In this document: positions 8,087 through 18,023 of the stretch, piece by piece
How the letters are laid out: each line of letters starts with the position of its first letter
How positions within the stretch are numbered: the stretch's first letter is position 1
Source of the DNA: Umezawaea tangerina
GTDB taxonomy: Bacteria > Actinomycetota > Actinomycetes > Mycobacteriales > Pseudonocardiaceae
Direction: 5' to 3'
DNA: 64,000 nt
NCBI RefSeq assembly: GCF_003002815.1
Contig: NZ_PVTF01000025.1
Span: 34,900-98,899 of the forward strand
Notes under the pieces: generated by a model
The model's database searches: none
The model's input: only the letters and a program-made list of their open reading frames with translations
Told to the model about the DNA's origin: nothing
Translations under genes and position numbers: made by a program

Positions 8087-9183
8087 GAACCGGCCTTCGC
8101 CTTGGCGGGCTTCTTCGCCGCCTTCGGGGCCGCGGCACCGTTGGTCGAGGGCTCGGCCTTGGTCTCGGCTTCCGCCTTGGCCGCGGCCTTGGCGCTGGCC
8201 GGGACCTTGGCGGCGGCGGGCTTCGCCGCGGGCTTGCGGACGGTGGGCTTGGTGGCCGGGGTGCGGCCGCGGACGACCTTGCCCAGCGACTTCAGCGCCA
8301 GCTCGTACACCTCGTCGGGGTCGAGCCTGCGCAGCTCCTCGGCGAGGCAGTCGCGGATGGAACGGCGCTGCAGGGCGACCCGGCGCTCGGGCTGGCCGGG
8401 CTGGACCAGGGTGCCGATGCGGCCGTCCGGGCGGGACAGCTCGACGGCGCCGGACTTGCGGTCCAGCACGACGTTGCAGATGCCCTCGCCGCGCACGGCC
8501 TTGGTGCGCTTGACCGGGATCTTCAGCCCGGACGCCAACCACGCCGCGAGCAGCTCGGTGGACGGGGAGTCCGCCTCGCCGCTGACCTCGGCGTCGGTGA
8601 TCTTCTCGAACGGCGGCAGGTCGAGCGAGGAGGCGAGCATCGCGCGCCACAGCGTCAACCTGGTCCACGCGAGGTCGGTGTCACCCGGAACGTAGGCGGC
8701 CTTGCGGTTCTCCAGGGCCTTGATCGGGTTCTTCTCCGCGGCGGCATCGGTGATCCGCCGCTGGGCGAGCACGCCGATCGGGTCCTTCGACGGCACCGCG
8801 GGCGCCTCGAAGGGCCACCAGGCCACGACGGGGGTGTCCGGCAGCAGCAGCGGGACGACGCAGCTCGCGCCCTCGTCCGCCAGCTCGCCGTACAGGCGCA
8901 GCACGATGACCTCGCTGGCGCCCGCGTCACCGCCCACGCGGATCTGGGCGTCCAGGCGGGGCGACGCCTTGCGGGCGCCGCGCGCCACCACGATCACCCG
9001 GCAGGGGTGCTCGCGGCTGGCCTCGTTGGCCGCTTCCACGGCCTCCTCGGTCTTCTCGCCGTCGTCGGTGACGATGACCAGCGTCAGCACGCGCCCGAGG
9101 GTGACCGCGCCACCCTCGTCGCGCAGCCGCACCAGCTTGCTGTTGATCCGTGACGTGGTCGTCGACGGCAGGTCGATGATCAC
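8083..9183 (-). CDS. opcA: Glucose-6-phosphate dehydrogenase assembly protein OpcA
   Basis: 366 aa from GTG 9183 (IIDLPSTTTSRINSKLVRLR), overlapping the zwf stop by four bases. OpcA is the actinobacterial and cyanobacterial partner needed for full activity of Zwf, its immediate upstream neighbour. Recognisable stretches: VTLGRVLTLVIVTDD, SEVIVLRLYGELADEGAS and TPVVAWWPFEAP. The last 75 residues or so are a low-complexity Ala/Lys/Pro tail (KPAAKPAAAKVPASAKAAAK), probably disordered, that extends beyond the conserved domain. Confidence 0.94.
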   Translation of the reverse strand: MIIDLPSTTTSRINSKLVRLRDEGGAVTLGRVLTLVIVTDDGEKTEEAVEAANEASREHPCRVIVVARGARKASPRLDAQIRVGGDAGASEVIVLRLYGELADEGASCVVPLLLPDTPVVAWWPFEAPAVPSKDPIGVLAQRRITDAAAEKNPIKALENRKAAYVPGDTDLAWTRLTLWRAMLASSLDLPPFEKITDAEVSGEADSPSTELLAAWLASGLKIPVKRTKAVRGEGICNVVLDRKSGAVELSRPDGRIGTLVQPGQPERRVALQRRSIRDCLAEELRRLDPDEVYELALKSLGKVVRGRTPATKPTVRKPAAKPAAAKVPASAKAAAKAEAETKAEPSTNGAAAPKAAKKPAKAKAGS

Positions 9184-10730
9184 GGTCGCCTCCAGTTGCG
9201 CCCGGTGCGGGCGACCATCTCGTCGGCGGACGGTGGCCCCCACGTGCCCGCCTTGTACGGTTCGAGAGCGGGCTCGTCCTTCTTGGCCCAGAACTCCAGG
9301 ATCGGGTCGAGGATCTCCCACGACAGCTCCACCTCGTCGTTCTTCGGGAACAACGACGGCTCGCCGAGCAGCACGTCCAGCAGCAGCCGCTCGTAGGCCT
9401 CCGGCGACGACTCGGTGAACGCGTGGCCGTAGCCGAAGTCCATCGTGACGTCGCGGACCTCCATCGTGTTGCCCGGCACCTTCGAGCCGAACCTGATGGT
9501 CACGCCCTCGTCGGGCTGCACGCGCACGACCAGCGCGTTCTGGCCCAGCTCCTCGGTCGCGGTGTCGTCGAACGGCAGGTGCGGCGCGCGCTTGAACACC
9601 ACGGCCACCTCCGTCACCCGACGGCCCAGCCGCTTGCCGGTGCGCAGGTAGAACGGCACGCCCGCCCAGCGCCGGGTGTTGACCCCGACGGTGATGGCGC
9701 CGAACGTCTCCGTCTTCGACTCGGGCGAGAAACCGCCCTCCTCCAGCAGACCGGGCACCTTCTGCCCGCCCTGCCAGCCACCGGTGTACTGGCCGCGCGC
9801 GCTCGTCTCGTCGAACGGCTCGACCGGCTTGGTCGCCGAGAGGACCTTCACCTTCTCCGCCCGCAGGTCCGACGGCGCGAAGGAGACGGGCTCCTCCATC
9901 GCGGTCAGCGCCAGCAGCTGGAGCAGGTGGTTCTGGATCACGTCGCGGGTCGCGCCGATGCCGTCGTAGTACCCCGCGCGACCGCCGAGACCGATGTCCT
10001 CGGCCATGGTGATCTGCACGTGGTCCACGTAGTTCGCGTTCCAGATGGGCTCGTACAGCTGGTTCGCGAAGCGCAGCGCCAGGATGTTCTGGACGGTCTC
10101 CTTGCCGAGGTAGTGGTCGATGCGGAACACCGACTCCTCGGGGAAGACGTCGTTCACGGTCTTGTTGAGCTGCTTCGCGCTGGCCAGGTCGTGGCCGAAC
10201 GGCTTCTCGATGACCACGCGGCGCCACTGGGCGGCGTTGTCACCGGGCGGCTGCGCCAGACCCGAGCGCTTCAGCTGGTTGATCACCAGCGGGAACGCGC
10301 TCGGGGGCACCGACAGGTAGAACGCGTGGTTGCCGCCCGTGCCGCGCTCGCGGTCGAGGTCGGCGATCGTCGTGGCGAGGTTGTCGAACGCCTCGTCGTC
10401 GTCGAAGCTGCCCTGCACGAACCGGATGCCCTCGGCGAGCTGCTCCCACACGGCCTCCCGGAACGGGGTGCGCGCGTGCTCCTTGACCGCCTGGTGCACG
10501 ACCTCCATGAAGTCCTGGTCGGCCCAGTCGCGGCGGGCGAACCCGACGAGCGCGAAGCCCGGCGGCAGCAGGCCGCGGTTGGCCAAGTCGTAGATCGCGG
10601 GCATGAGCTTCTTGCGCGACAGGTCACCCGTCACACCGAAGATCACCAGGCCGCACGGCCCCGCGATGCGGGGGAGCCGCTTGTCGCGGGGGTCGCGCAA
10701 CGGGTTGCGCCACTTGGTACTCGGGCTCAC
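9180..10730 (-). CDS. zwf: Glucose-6-phosphate 1-dehydrogenase
   Basis: 516 aa, first enzyme of the oxidative pentose-phosphate pathway (NADPH-forming). NAD(P) fold GLVIFGVTGDLSRKKLMPAI at the N-terminus, active site FRIDHYLGKETVQN near residues 180-195, and the C-terminal FGYGHAF. The start GTG 10730 has AGGAGG seven bases upstream and overlaps the pgi stop (GTGA). It is followed by opcA and pgl in the same operon, the usual actinobacterial order. Confidence 0.97.
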   Translation of the reverse strand: MSPSTKWRNPLRDPRDKRLPRIAGPCGLVIFGVTGDLSRKKLMPAIYDLANRGLLPPGFALVGFARRDWADQDFMEVVHQAVKEHARTPFREAVWEQLAEGIRFVQGSFDDDEAFDNLATTIADLDRERGTGGNHAFYLSVPPSAFPLVINQLKRSGLAQPPGDNAAQWRRVVIEKPFGHDLASAKQLNKTVNDVFPEESVFRIDHYLGKETVQNILALRFANQLYEPIWNANYVDHVQITMAEDIGLGGRAGYYDGIGATRDVIQNHLLQLLALTAMEEPVSFAPSDLRAEKVKVLSATKPVEPFDETSARGQYTGGWQGGQKVPGLLEEGGFSPESKTETFGAITVGVNTRRWAGVPFYLRTGKRLGRRVTEVAVVFKRAPHLPFDDTATEELGQNALVVRVQPDEGVTIRFGSKVPGNTMEVRDVTMDFGYGHAFTESSPEAYERLLLDVLLGEPSLFPKNDEVELSWEILDPILEFWAKKDEPALEPYKAGTWGPPSADEMVARTGRNWRRP

Positions 10731-12340
10731 GAACCATCCTCCTGAATGGCTTCGACCAGCTGCGCCAGGCCGGCGACGCGGTCGGTGAGGTGCAGTCGCA
10801 GCACCGGCCTGCGGCTCGCCAGCACCTGGCCGTCGCCCAGTGCCTGCGCGAGCTGCAGGACGCTCAGCGTGTACGGCCGGTCGGGGACCTCGAGGTCGGT
10901 CTCGGACGCACCGGTGATCTGCAGGAAGACGCCGTTCTGGTGTCCGCCCTTGTGGTACTGGCCGGTGGAGTGCAGGAACCGCGGACCCCAGCCGAACGTG
11001 GTCTGCAGGTGCGACCGGCGGCCGATCTCGGGGCGCAGCAACGCGAACGACGCGTCGTCGAGCCGGTCGAGGTAGGCCTGGACCGAGATGTAGCCGTGCT
11101 CCGGCGCCACCGCGAACAGCGCCTTCAGCGCGTCGGCCACGGTCTTGGTGTTCTTGGGCAGCCAGTCGCCGCTCGGGTAGACCTCGACCGGGCCCTCCAC
11201 GAACAGCGGCGCGACCGGCTCGGAGGCCGGGGCGTCCAGCAGTGCCCTGGCGGCCTTCTTCGCGGCCTCGACGTCCGGCTGGTCGAACGGGTTGATGCCC
11301 AGCACCCGGCCGACGATCGCGGTCGCGTACTCCCACAGCAGGAACTGCGCGCCGAGCGAGCCCTCCACGGCCACCGACGAGGACCCGGTGGCCGGGCCGA
11401 TCGCGACGGTTGTGGTGTCCGAGCGCGCGTCCACGAAACCGGGCACGCCCGGTCCGTCGACCGCGACCGGCAGCAGGCCGGTGCCGTTCTTGCCGGTGGA
11501 CTCGGCGATCAGCTGCTCGACCCAGTCGGCGAAGCCCTTGATGCCCGAACCGGTGTCGGCGAAGACGACCTTCTCGGCACCGTGCGCGTGCGCCGCGCCG
11601 AACGTCGCCGCCAGCTGGATCGCGGGGTTGTCGGGGGAGTCCGCCGACAGCACCTTCGCCGCTTCGCCTGCCTGGTCGAGCAGCGCGCCGACGTCCGCGC
11701 CCGCGAGACCGGACGGCACGAGGCCGAACGCGGTCAGCGCGGAGTAGCGGCCGCCGACGTTCGGGTCGGCCAGGAACACCTTGCGGTAGCCCAGTTCCCT
11801 CGACAGCGACTCGAACGGGGAGCCGGGGTCGGTCACCACGACGATGCGCGACGCGGCGTCGACACCCGCGTCGGCGAACGCCTTGGCGAAGATCCGCCGG
11901 TGGCTGTCGGTCTCGACGGTGCCGCCGGACTTCGACGACACCACGATCACGGTGCGCTGGAGGTCGCCCGCCAGGGCGTCGGCCACCTGCGCCGGGTCCG
12001 TGGTGTCCAGCACGACGAGCGGGACGCCCGCCGTGCCGGTGATCACCTCGGGTGCCAGCGAGGAGCCGCCCATGCCCGCGAGCACGACCCGGTCCACGCC
12101 CTCGGCGTGCAGCTCGGCGCGCAGCGCCAGGACCTCGTCGACCAGCGGCCGGGACGTCTCGTGCAACGACGTCCAGGACAGCCTGATGGCCGACTCGGAC
12201 TCCGCCTCGGGACCCCACAGCGTGGCGTCGTGGGCGGCGATCCGGCCCGCCACGCCGTCGGCGACGAGCTCGCCGACGATCGTGTCGACCTGGTCCTGGT
12301 TCGGCGTGCGGACGATCTCCACGGAGATCACGTCGGTCAT
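10727..12340 (-). CDS. pgi: Glucose-6-phosphate isomerase
   Basis: 537 aa. Interconverts glucose-6-P and fructose-6-P, linking glycolysis to the oxidative branch. Motifs: VVSSKSGGTVETDS (phosphosugar-binding SIS region), PNVGGRYSALTAFGLVPSGL, and DTGSGIKGFADWVEQLIAES. It belongs to the type that sits directly after tal in actinobacteria. In some species the two are one bifunctional protein; here they are separate, with an eight-base gap. Start ATG 12340. Confidence 0.95.
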   Translation of the reverse strand: MTDVISVEIVRTPNQDQVDTIVGELVADGVAGRIAAHDATLWGPEAESESAIRLSWTSLHETSRPLVDEVLALRAELHAEGVDRVVLAGMGGSSLAPEVITGTAGVPLVVLDTTDPAQVADALAGDLQRTVIVVSSKSGGTVETDSHRRIFAKAFADAGVDAASRIVVVTDPGSPFESLSRELGYRKVFLADPNVGGRYSALTAFGLVPSGLAGADVGALLDQAGEAAKVLSADSPDNPAIQLAATFGAAHAHGAEKVVFADTGSGIKGFADWVEQLIAESTGKNGTGLLPVAVDGPGVPGFVDARSDTTTVAIGPATGSSSVAVEGSLGAQFLLWEYATAIVGRVLGINPFDQPDVEAAKKAARALLDAPASEPVAPLFVEGPVEVYPSGDWLPKNTKTVADALKALFAVAPEHGYISVQAYLDRLDDASFALLRPEIGRRSHLQTTFGWGPRFLHSTGQYHKGGHQNGVFLQITGASETDLEVPDRPYTLSVLQLAQALGDGQVLASRRPVLRLHLTDRVAGLAQLVEAIQEDGS

Positions 12341-12348
12341 GTGGAGGT

Positions 12349-13461
12349 TCAGCCCTTCGCCTTGTCGAGCTGGCCCGTCACGGTCTCCAGCAGCTCTTCC
12401 CAGGACTTCTCGAACTTCTCGACGCCCTCGGTCTCCAGGGTGACGAACACGTCGTCGATGTCGATCCCGGCCTCCACCAGCGCGTCGAAGACCTCCTGGG
12501 CCTCCTCGGCGCCACCGGTCACCGTGTCGCCGACGACGTTGCCGTGGTCGGCCACCGCGTCGAGGGTCTTCTCCGGCATGGTGTTCACGACGTTCTCGAC
12601 GACGAGCTCGTCCACGTAGCGCGTGTCCGAGTACGCCGGGTCCTTCACGCCGGTCGACGCCCACAGCGGGCGCTGCGCCCGCGCGCCCGCGGCCACGAGG
12701 GCTTCCCAGCGGTCGCCCGCGAAGGCCTCCTCGTAGGCGGCGTAGGCGAGCCGGGCGTTGGCGATGGCGGCCTGGCCGCGCAGCGCGAGCGCCTCGGGCG
12801 TGCCGATCGCGTTGAGGCGCTTGTCGATCTCGGTGTCCACACGGGACACGAAGAAGGACGCGACGGAGTGGATGGTGGACAGGTCGTGGCCGTTGGCCTT
12901 GGCCTGCTCCAGACCCGCGATGAAGGCCTCGATCACGTGCCGGTAGCGCTCGACGGAGAAGATCAGCGTCACGTTCACGCTGACGCCCTCGGCGATCACC
13001 TTGGTGATCGCGGGGATGCCCTCCAGGCTGGCCGGGATCTTCACCATCAGGTTGGGGCGGTCGACCGTCTTCCACAGGTCGAGCGCCTCGGCGATGGTGG
13101 CCTCGGTGTCGCCCGCGAGCCGCGGGTCGACCTCCAGGGACACCCGGCCGTCGACGCCGTCGGTGGCCGCGTACACGTCGCGGAACAGGTCGCACGCGAC
13201 CCGCACGTCCGTCGTGGTGATCTCCTTGACGGTGGCCTCGGTGCTCGCGTCGCGCGCGGCCAGCTCCCGGACCTGCTCGTCGTAGGACTCGCCCTTCGAC
13301 AGGGCGCTCGCGAAGATCGTCGGGTTCGTGGTCACGCCGACCACGTTCTTGGTGGCGACCAGCTCGGCCAGGTTGCCGGTGTTGAGCCGCTCGCGGGACA
13401 GGTCGTCGAGCCAGATGGAGACGCCCGCTTCGCTCAGGGCGGTCAGGTTGGGGTTGCTCAC
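12349..13461 (-). CDS. tal: Transaldolase
   Basis: 370 aa. Non-oxidative pentose-phosphate enzyme transferring dihydroxyacetone units via a Schiff-base lysine. The lysine lies in the conserved [18 protein letters not shown] stretch. Other signatures: [13 protein letters not shown] near the N-terminus, and [15 protein letters not shown]. Start GTG 13461 overlaps the tkt stop by four bases (GTGA), preceded by GGAGGAG. Actinobacterial tal type of about 370 aa, second in the operon. Confidence 0.96.
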   Translation of the reverse strand: MSNPNLTALSEAGVSIWLDDLSRERLNTGNLAELVATKNVVGVTTNPTIFASALSKGESYDEQVRELAARDASTEATVKEITTTDVRVACDLFRDVYAATDGVDGRVSLEVDPRLAGDTEATIAEALDLWKTVDRPNLMVKIPASLEGIPAITKVIAEGVSVNVTLIFSVERYRHVIEAFIAGLEQAKANGHDLSTIHSVASFFVSRVDTEIDKRLNAIGTPEALALRGQAAIANARLAYAAYEEAFAGDRWEALVAAGARAQRPLWASTGVKDPAYSDTRYVDELVVENVVNTMPEKTLDAVADHGNVVGDTVTGGAEEAQEVFDALVEAGIDIDDVFVTLETEGVEKFEKSWEELLETVTGQLDKAKG

Positions 13462-15554
13462 TTGCTCTCCTCCACGTGCTGCAGCGAAAGGTGAGCCGCC
13501 GCAACGACATTCTCGGTGGTGAAACCGAATTCCTTGAACAGAGTCTGGTAGTCGGCGGAAGCGCCGAAGTGCTCGATCGAGACGATCTCGCCCGCGTCGC
13601 CGACCCAGCGGTGCCAGGACTGGGCGATGCCCGCCTCGACCGCGACGCGCGCCTTGACCGACGGCGGGATCACGCTGTCGCGGTAGGACTTGTCCTGCGC
13701 CTCGAACCACTCGAAGCACGGCATGGACACGACGCGGGTGGGGACGCCCTCGCCCTCCAGGACCTTGGCGGCCTCGACGGCGATCTGCAGCTCCGAGCCG
13801 GTGCCGATCAGCACCAGCCGCGGCGTGCCGCCGGACGCCTCGGACAGCACGTACGCGCCCTTGGCCACGCCCTCGTAGGAGGTGCCCTCCAGGGTCGGCA
13901 CGTTCTGCCGGGTCAGCGCCAGGCCCGCGGGGGCGGCGTTCTCCAGGATCGTGCGCCACGCGAACGCGGTCTCGTTCGCGTCGCCGGGGCGGACCACGGC
14001 CAGGCCGGGGATCGCGCGCAGCGCGGACAGGTGCTCGATCGGCTGGTGCGTCGGGCCGTCCTCGCCCAGGCCGATGGAGTCGTGCGTCCACACGTAGGTG
14101 ACCGACGCCTCCATGATCGCCGCGAGCCGCACGGCCGGGCGCATGTAGTCGGAGAACACCATGAACGTGCCGCCGTAGGGGCGGGTCGGGCCGTGCAGCG
14201 CGATGCCGTTGAGGATCGAGCCCATCGCGTGCTCGCGGACGCCGAAGTGCAGCGTGCGGCCGTACGGGTCGGTCTTCCACATGTCCGTGGTGATGCTCGT
14301 CGGACCGAAGGACTTCTCGCCCTTGATCGACGTCAGGTTGCTCTCGGCGAGGTCGGCCGAACCGCCCCACAGCTCGGGCAGCACACCGGCGATCGCGTTG
14401 ATGACCTCACCGGAGGCCTTGCGGGTCGAGGTGCCCTTCGCGTCGACCGGGTAGGTCGGCAGCGAGTCGGTCCAGCCCTCGGGCAGCTTCTTGGCCACGA
14501 GCCGGTCCAGCAGCGCCTTGCGCTCCGGGTTGGCCTGCGCCCAGGCGTCGAAGCCCTTCTGCCACTCCGCCTTCGCGTGCTCGCCGCGCTTGCCGACCTC
14601 GCGGGCGTGCGCCAGGACCTCGTCGGAGACCTCGAAGGTCTGCTCCGGGTCGAAGCCCAGCGCGACCTTGACGGCCTTGACCTCGTCGTCGCCCAGCGCC
14701 GCGCCGTGCGCCGCGCCGGTGTTCATCTTCTTCGGCGCGGGGTAGCCGATGATCGTGCGCAGCAGGATGAACGACGGCCGGTCGGTCTCGGCCTTCGCGG
14801 CCTTGAGCGCCGCCTCGAGACCGGTGACGTTCTCGCCGCCCTCGACGACCTGCACGTGCCAGCCGTACGCCTCGTACCGCTTGGCCGTGTCCTCGCCGAG
14901 GGCGATGGTCGTGTCGTCCTCGATGGAGATCTTGTTGTCGTCGTAGACGACCGTCAGGTTGCCCAGCTGCTGGGTGCCCGCGAGCGAGGACGCCTCGGAC
15001 GTCACGCCCTCCTCGATGTCGCCGTCGGAGGCGATCACGAAGATGTCGTGGTCGAACGGGCTCTCGCCCGGCGCGGCGTCCGGGTCGAACAGGCCGCGCT
15101 CGCGGCGGGCGGCCATCGCCATGCCCACCGCGGAGGCGAGCCCCTGGCCCAGCGGGCCGGTGGTGATCTCGACGCCGTTGGTGTGCCGGTACTCCGGGTG
15201 GCCGGGGGTCTTGGAACCCCACGTGCGCAACGCCTTCAGGTCGTCCAGCTCCAGGCCGTACCCGGCCAGGAACAGCTGGATGTACAGCGTCAGGCTGGAG
15301 TGGCCCGCGGACAGCACGAAGCGGTCGCGGCCGATCCAGTCGGCGTCGGCCGGGTCGTGGCGCATGACGCGTTGGAAGAGGGTGTAGGCCAGGGGCGCCA
15401 GGCTCATCGCCGTACCGGGGTGGCCGTTGCCGACCTTCTGCACGGCGTCGGCCGCGAGGACCCGCACCGTGTCCACCGCTCGCTTGTCCAGCTCGGTCCA
15501 GTCGTCGGGCAGATGGGCCTCGGTCAACCGGGTGATGTCGTCGCTCACGGACAC
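13458..15554 (-). CDS. tkt: Transketolase
   Basis: 698 aa, first gene of the minus-strand operon. ThDP-dependent transfer of two-carbon units. Motifs: [34 protein letters not shown], the ThDP-binding [16 protein letters not shown], and [19 protein letters not shown]. Three in-frame GTG codons (15560, 15554, 15548) are possible starts; 15554 is preferred because GTGGAG lies about eight bases upstream, but the difference is only two residues each way. Divergent from ctaB. Confidence 0.95.
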   Translation of the reverse strand: MSVSDDITRLTEAHLPDDWTELDKRAVDTVRVLAADAVQKVGNGHPGTAMSLAPLAYTLFQRVMRHDPADADWIGRDRFVLSAGHSSLTLYIQLFLAGYGLELDDLKALRTWGSKTPGHPEYRHTNGVEITTGPLGQGLASAVGMAMAARRERGLFDPDAAPGESPFDHDIFVIASDGDIEEGVTSEASSLAGTQQLGNLTVVYDDNKISIEDDTTIALGEDTAKRYEAYGWHVQVVEGGENVTGLEAALKAAKAETDRPSFILLRTIIGYPAPKKMNTGAAHGAALGDDEVKAVKVALGFDPEQTFEVSDEVLAHAREVGKRGEHAKAEWQKGFDAWAQANPERKALLDRLVAKKLPEGWTDSLPTYPVDAKGTSTRKASGEVINAIAGVLPELWGGSADLAESNLTSIKGEKSFGPTSITTDMWKTDPYGRTLHFGVREHAMGSILNGIALHGPTRPYGGTFMVFSDYMRPAVRLAAIMEASVTYVWTHDSIGLGEDGPTHQPIEHLSALRAIPGLAVVRPGDANETAFAWRTILENAAPAGLALTRQNVPTLEGTSYEGVAKGAYVLSEASGGTPRLVLIGTGSELQIAVEAAKVLEGEGVPTRVVSMPCFEWFEAQDKSYRDSVIPPSVKARVAVEAGIAQSWHRWVGDAGEIVSIEHFGASADYQTLFKEFGFTTENVVAAAHLSLQHVEESK

Positions 15555-15683
15555 GGACACAGCTCCACTCTCACGTAGGCGGAAACGGCCTTCTCCATCG
15601 ATACAGTCGACCTGTTCCCGCGGGTTCCCTCGTCCTCCTCCCAGCCTAGTCCCGAGGGTCCGCGCATGTGATCTGAGCGCGGA

Positions 15684-15703
15684 CGACACGACTGTGCGTG
15701 TCG
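15684..15703. promoter_or_regulatory. Inverted repeat in tkt/ctaB divergent region
   Basis: CGACACG-ACTGTG-CGTGTCG, perfect 7-bp arms, between the divergent tkt and ctaB genes about 130 bases from either start. Possible operator; no assigned factor and no clear -10/-35 boxes seen around it. Confidence 0.35.
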
Positions 15704-15839
15704 GCACAAGGTGGTAAGGAGTCATACGGACGAGGCTGTTGATCTGTTCAGGTGCGACCGGGGCGGCCCCGGTCGGGTGTGACCGGTGGCACGCGGTTAC
15801 GATTCCGGCATCCCCGACCTGGTAGAGGAGCGCGACGCG

Positions 15840-16763
15840 ATGAGTGCCGTCACCGAGGCCCCGACGCGGTCGCCCCGACAGGTGGTGGGCGCCTACGTGG
15901 CGCTGACGAAGCCCCGCGTGATCGAGCTCCTCCTGATCACCACGATCCCCGCGATGCTGCTCGCCGCCCGCGGCGTGCCGCCGCTGTGGCTGATCGCCTG
16001 CACGCTCGCCGGTGGGACGCTCGCGGCCGGCTCCGCGAACGCTCTCAACTGCTACGTGGACGCCGACATCGACTCGGTCATGAAGCGGACCACGGCCCGC
16101 CCGCTCGCCCAGCAGACGATCCCGCCGCGCAACGCCCTGGTGTTCGGCGTCGTCCTCGGCGTGCTGTCGTTCGCGTTCCTGTGGATCACCACGAACCTGA
16201 TGTCCGCGGTGTTCGCCGTGGCGACCATCCTGTTCTACATCTTCGTCTACACGCTGGTGCTCAAGCGGCGCACGTCGCAGAACATCATCTGGGGCGGCAT
16301 GGCCGGCTGCATGCCGGTGATCATCGGGTGGTCCGCGGTGACCGGCACCGTCGGCTGGCCCGCGCTCGTCATGTTCGGCGTCATCTTCTTCTGGACCCCG
16401 CCGCACACGTGGGCGCTGGCGATGAAGTTCAAGGAGGACTACGCGCGCGCCGGGGTCCCCATGCTCCCGGTGGTCGCGACCGCCCAGCAGGTGACCCGGC
16501 AGATCGTGATCTACTCCTGGATCACCGTCGTGTGCACGCTGCTGCTCGCGCCGGTCACCGGGTGGATCTACGTGGGCGTGGCCGCCGTGTCCGGGGTGTG
16601 GTTCGCGGTGTTCGCCCACAAGCTGCACAACGTGGTCCGGCGGGGCGGGTCGACGAACACGATGAAGTTCTTCCACATGTCGAACCTGTACCTGATGTTC
16701 GTGTTCTGCGGCCTCGCCGTCGACGCCGTCGTCGGCCTGCCCATCCTCGGGTGGCCGTTCTAG
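15840..16763 (+). CDS. ctaB: Protoheme IX farnesyltransferase (heme O synthase)
   Basis: 307 aa UbiA-family membrane prenyltransferase that adds a farnesyl group to heme b. Polar motif [15 protein letters not shown] (NxxxDxxxD, Mg-prenyl-PP site), second Asp region [13 protein letters not shown], and [20 protein letters not shown] in the first helix. Multiple hydrophobic helices. Start ATG 15840 is preceded by GAGGAG; an upstream GTG at 15786 would add 18 residues but lacks support. Its pathway partner, heme A synthase, is at 41196, some 24 kb away. Confidence 0.96.
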   Translation: MSAVTEAPTRSPRQVVGAYVALTKPRVIELLLITTIPAMLLAARGVPPLWLIACTLAGGTLAAGSANALNCYVDADIDSVMKRTTARPLAQQTIPPRNALVFGVVLGVLSFAFLWITTNLMSAVFAVATILFYIFVYTLVLKRRTSQNIIWGGMAGCMPVIIGWSAVTGTVGWPALVMFGVIFFWTPPHTWALAMKFKEDYARAGVPMLPVVATAQQVTRQIVIYSWITVVCTLLLAPVTGWIYVGVAAVSGVWFAVFAHKLHNVVRRGGSTNTMKFFHMSNLYLMFVFCGLAVDAVVGLPILGWPF

Positions 16764-16801
16764 TCCTGTCGTCCGGTCGGGGTTCACCACCTCAACACCT
16801 G

Positions 16802-16844
16802 TGCCATGAGGGTCGCCCGGTCCATTCGGGCGGCCCTCATGGCA
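16802..16844. terminator. Hairpin downstream of ctaB
   Basis: 18-bp inverted repeat (TGCCATGAGGGTCGCCCG, 7-base loop, complementary arm) with one G-T wobble, 38 bases after the ctaB stop. No T-tract, as is common for actinobacterial terminators. The rest of the gap to 17153 holds a second hairpin at 17011 and somewhat AT-richer sequence that should contain the island promoter. Confidence 0.65.
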
Positions 16845-17010
16845 TGTTCGCGATTCCAATCAGGACGGTGACCGCCGGATTCGCGGGCATGGCCATTCGG
16901 GCGAATTCTGGCTTCGTTTATCCGCAAAACTGCGTAGACCCTGACGGGTTCCTCTGGTTCCGCGCTCGGGGTTCGCCGGTGGCAGAGGCTTTCTTGTTGT
17001 GTGTGGTGTG

Positions 17011-17041
17011 CAGGGAACTGTTGCCGCACAACGGTTCCCTG
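17011..17041. promoter_or_regulatory. Inverted repeat upstream of vWA gene
   Basis: 13-bp arms CAGGGAACTGTTG / CAACGGTTCCCTG, loop CCGCA, one wobble pair, 112 bases before the TTG start of the island. It could be an operator, a leader-RNA hairpin or a boundary hairpin. Its placement at the head of the four-gene island suggests regulation, but that is inference. Confidence 0.4.
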
Positions 17042-17153
17042 TCGCACGATAGCGACGCGCGCATTCCTCGAGTTACCGTCGGGTATTCCGATCAAGGCCC
17101 ATTTCGGCCGGCTACGATCAGGTGATCGTCGGTACCAGTCTTGGGAGCTCTTC

Positions 17154-18023
17154 TTGTACTCGGCCGAAATCAATCGCAAGCAGCCCGCTCTGCTGCTGAT
17201 TCTCGTCGACCAGTCGTACTCCATGTCGGAACCGTGGGGCACCAGTGGTCAGTCGAAGGCGAACACCCTGGCGCTGGCGGTCAACCGGCTGCTCGGCAAC
17301 GCCGTCCTGCAGTGCAGCAAGGGTGACAACCGCGTGCACGACTACTTCGAGGTCGGGGTGGTCGGGTACGGCGCGGACATCACCCTCGCGCTCCACGGCG
17401 CGGACCCGGCGCGTCCCGTGCTCCCCATCGGTGAGGTCGCCAGGAACCCGCGTCGTGTCGACCAGGTGATGCGGAGGATGTCCGACGGCGCCGGCGGGAT
17501 CATGGAAGTGCCGATGAACGCGGCCGTGTGGATCGACCCGGTCACCAACGGACCCACGCCCATGGTCGAGGCGTTCCAGACCGCCGAGAAGGTCGTCTCG
17601 GCGTGGTGCCACCTGCACCCGACCAGCTTCCCGCCCATCGTCATCAACCTGACCGACGGGGTCAGCACGGACGGCGACCCGTCCGCCGCGGCGGAGGCGA
17701 TCCGGTCGGTGGGTACCGATGACGGTCAGGCGCTGCTGTTCAACCTGCACCTGTCGGCCCTCGCCGCGGGTGAGGTGGTGTTCCCCAGTTCCGCCGCCAC
17801 CTTGGTCGACCGGCATGCGTCACACCTGTTCGAGATGTCGAGCGTGCTGCCGGCGCAGATGGCCGAGGCGGCGTCCGGTCTCGGGTACGGGATCACCGAG
17901 GGTGCTCGCGGGTTCCTCTACAACGCCCAGGTGACCTCGGTGATCGACTTCTTGGACATCGGCACCCGAGCGGTGACCCCGACGGGGTTGAAGGAACTCG
18001 GCGGCGGTGACCCGACGTCGTGA
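17154..18023 (+). CDS. vWA-domain protein (TerY-like), first gene of island
   Basis: 289 aa from TTG 17154. This start is chosen because GGGAGC sits five bases upstream and the protein then begins just before the vWA strand; an earlier in-frame ATG at 17001 would run through the hairpin region. MIDAS motif DQSYSMS (D19-x-S-x-S) follows hydrophobic strand ALLLILV, and a second MIDAS element is INLTDGVSTDGD. vWA proteins of this class are the TerY-type scaffold or sensor paired with a PP2C phosphatase and a kinase. The stop overlaps the PP2C start (GTGA). Confidence 0.87.
   Translation: MYSAEINRKQPALLLILVDQSYSMSEPWGTSGQSKANTLALAVNRLLGNAVLQCSKGDNRVHDYFEVGVVGYGADITLALHGADPARPVLPIGEVARNPRRVDQVMRRMSDGAGGIMEVPMNAAVWIDPVTNGPTPMVEAFQTAEKVVSAWCHLHPTSFPPIVINLTDGVSTDGDPSAAAEAIRSVGTDDGQALLFNLHLSALAAGEVVFPSSAATLVDRHASHLFEMSSVLPAQMAEAASGLGYGITEGARGFLYNAQVTSVIDFLDIGTRAVTPTGLKELGGGDPTS

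Noticed and set aside
17001..17153. Upstream ATG at 17001 as start of the vWA protein
   Set aside because: It would translate through the inverted repeat 17011-17041 and add about 50 Cys/Arg-rich residues unlike vWA proteins; TTG 17154 has a good ribosome site.
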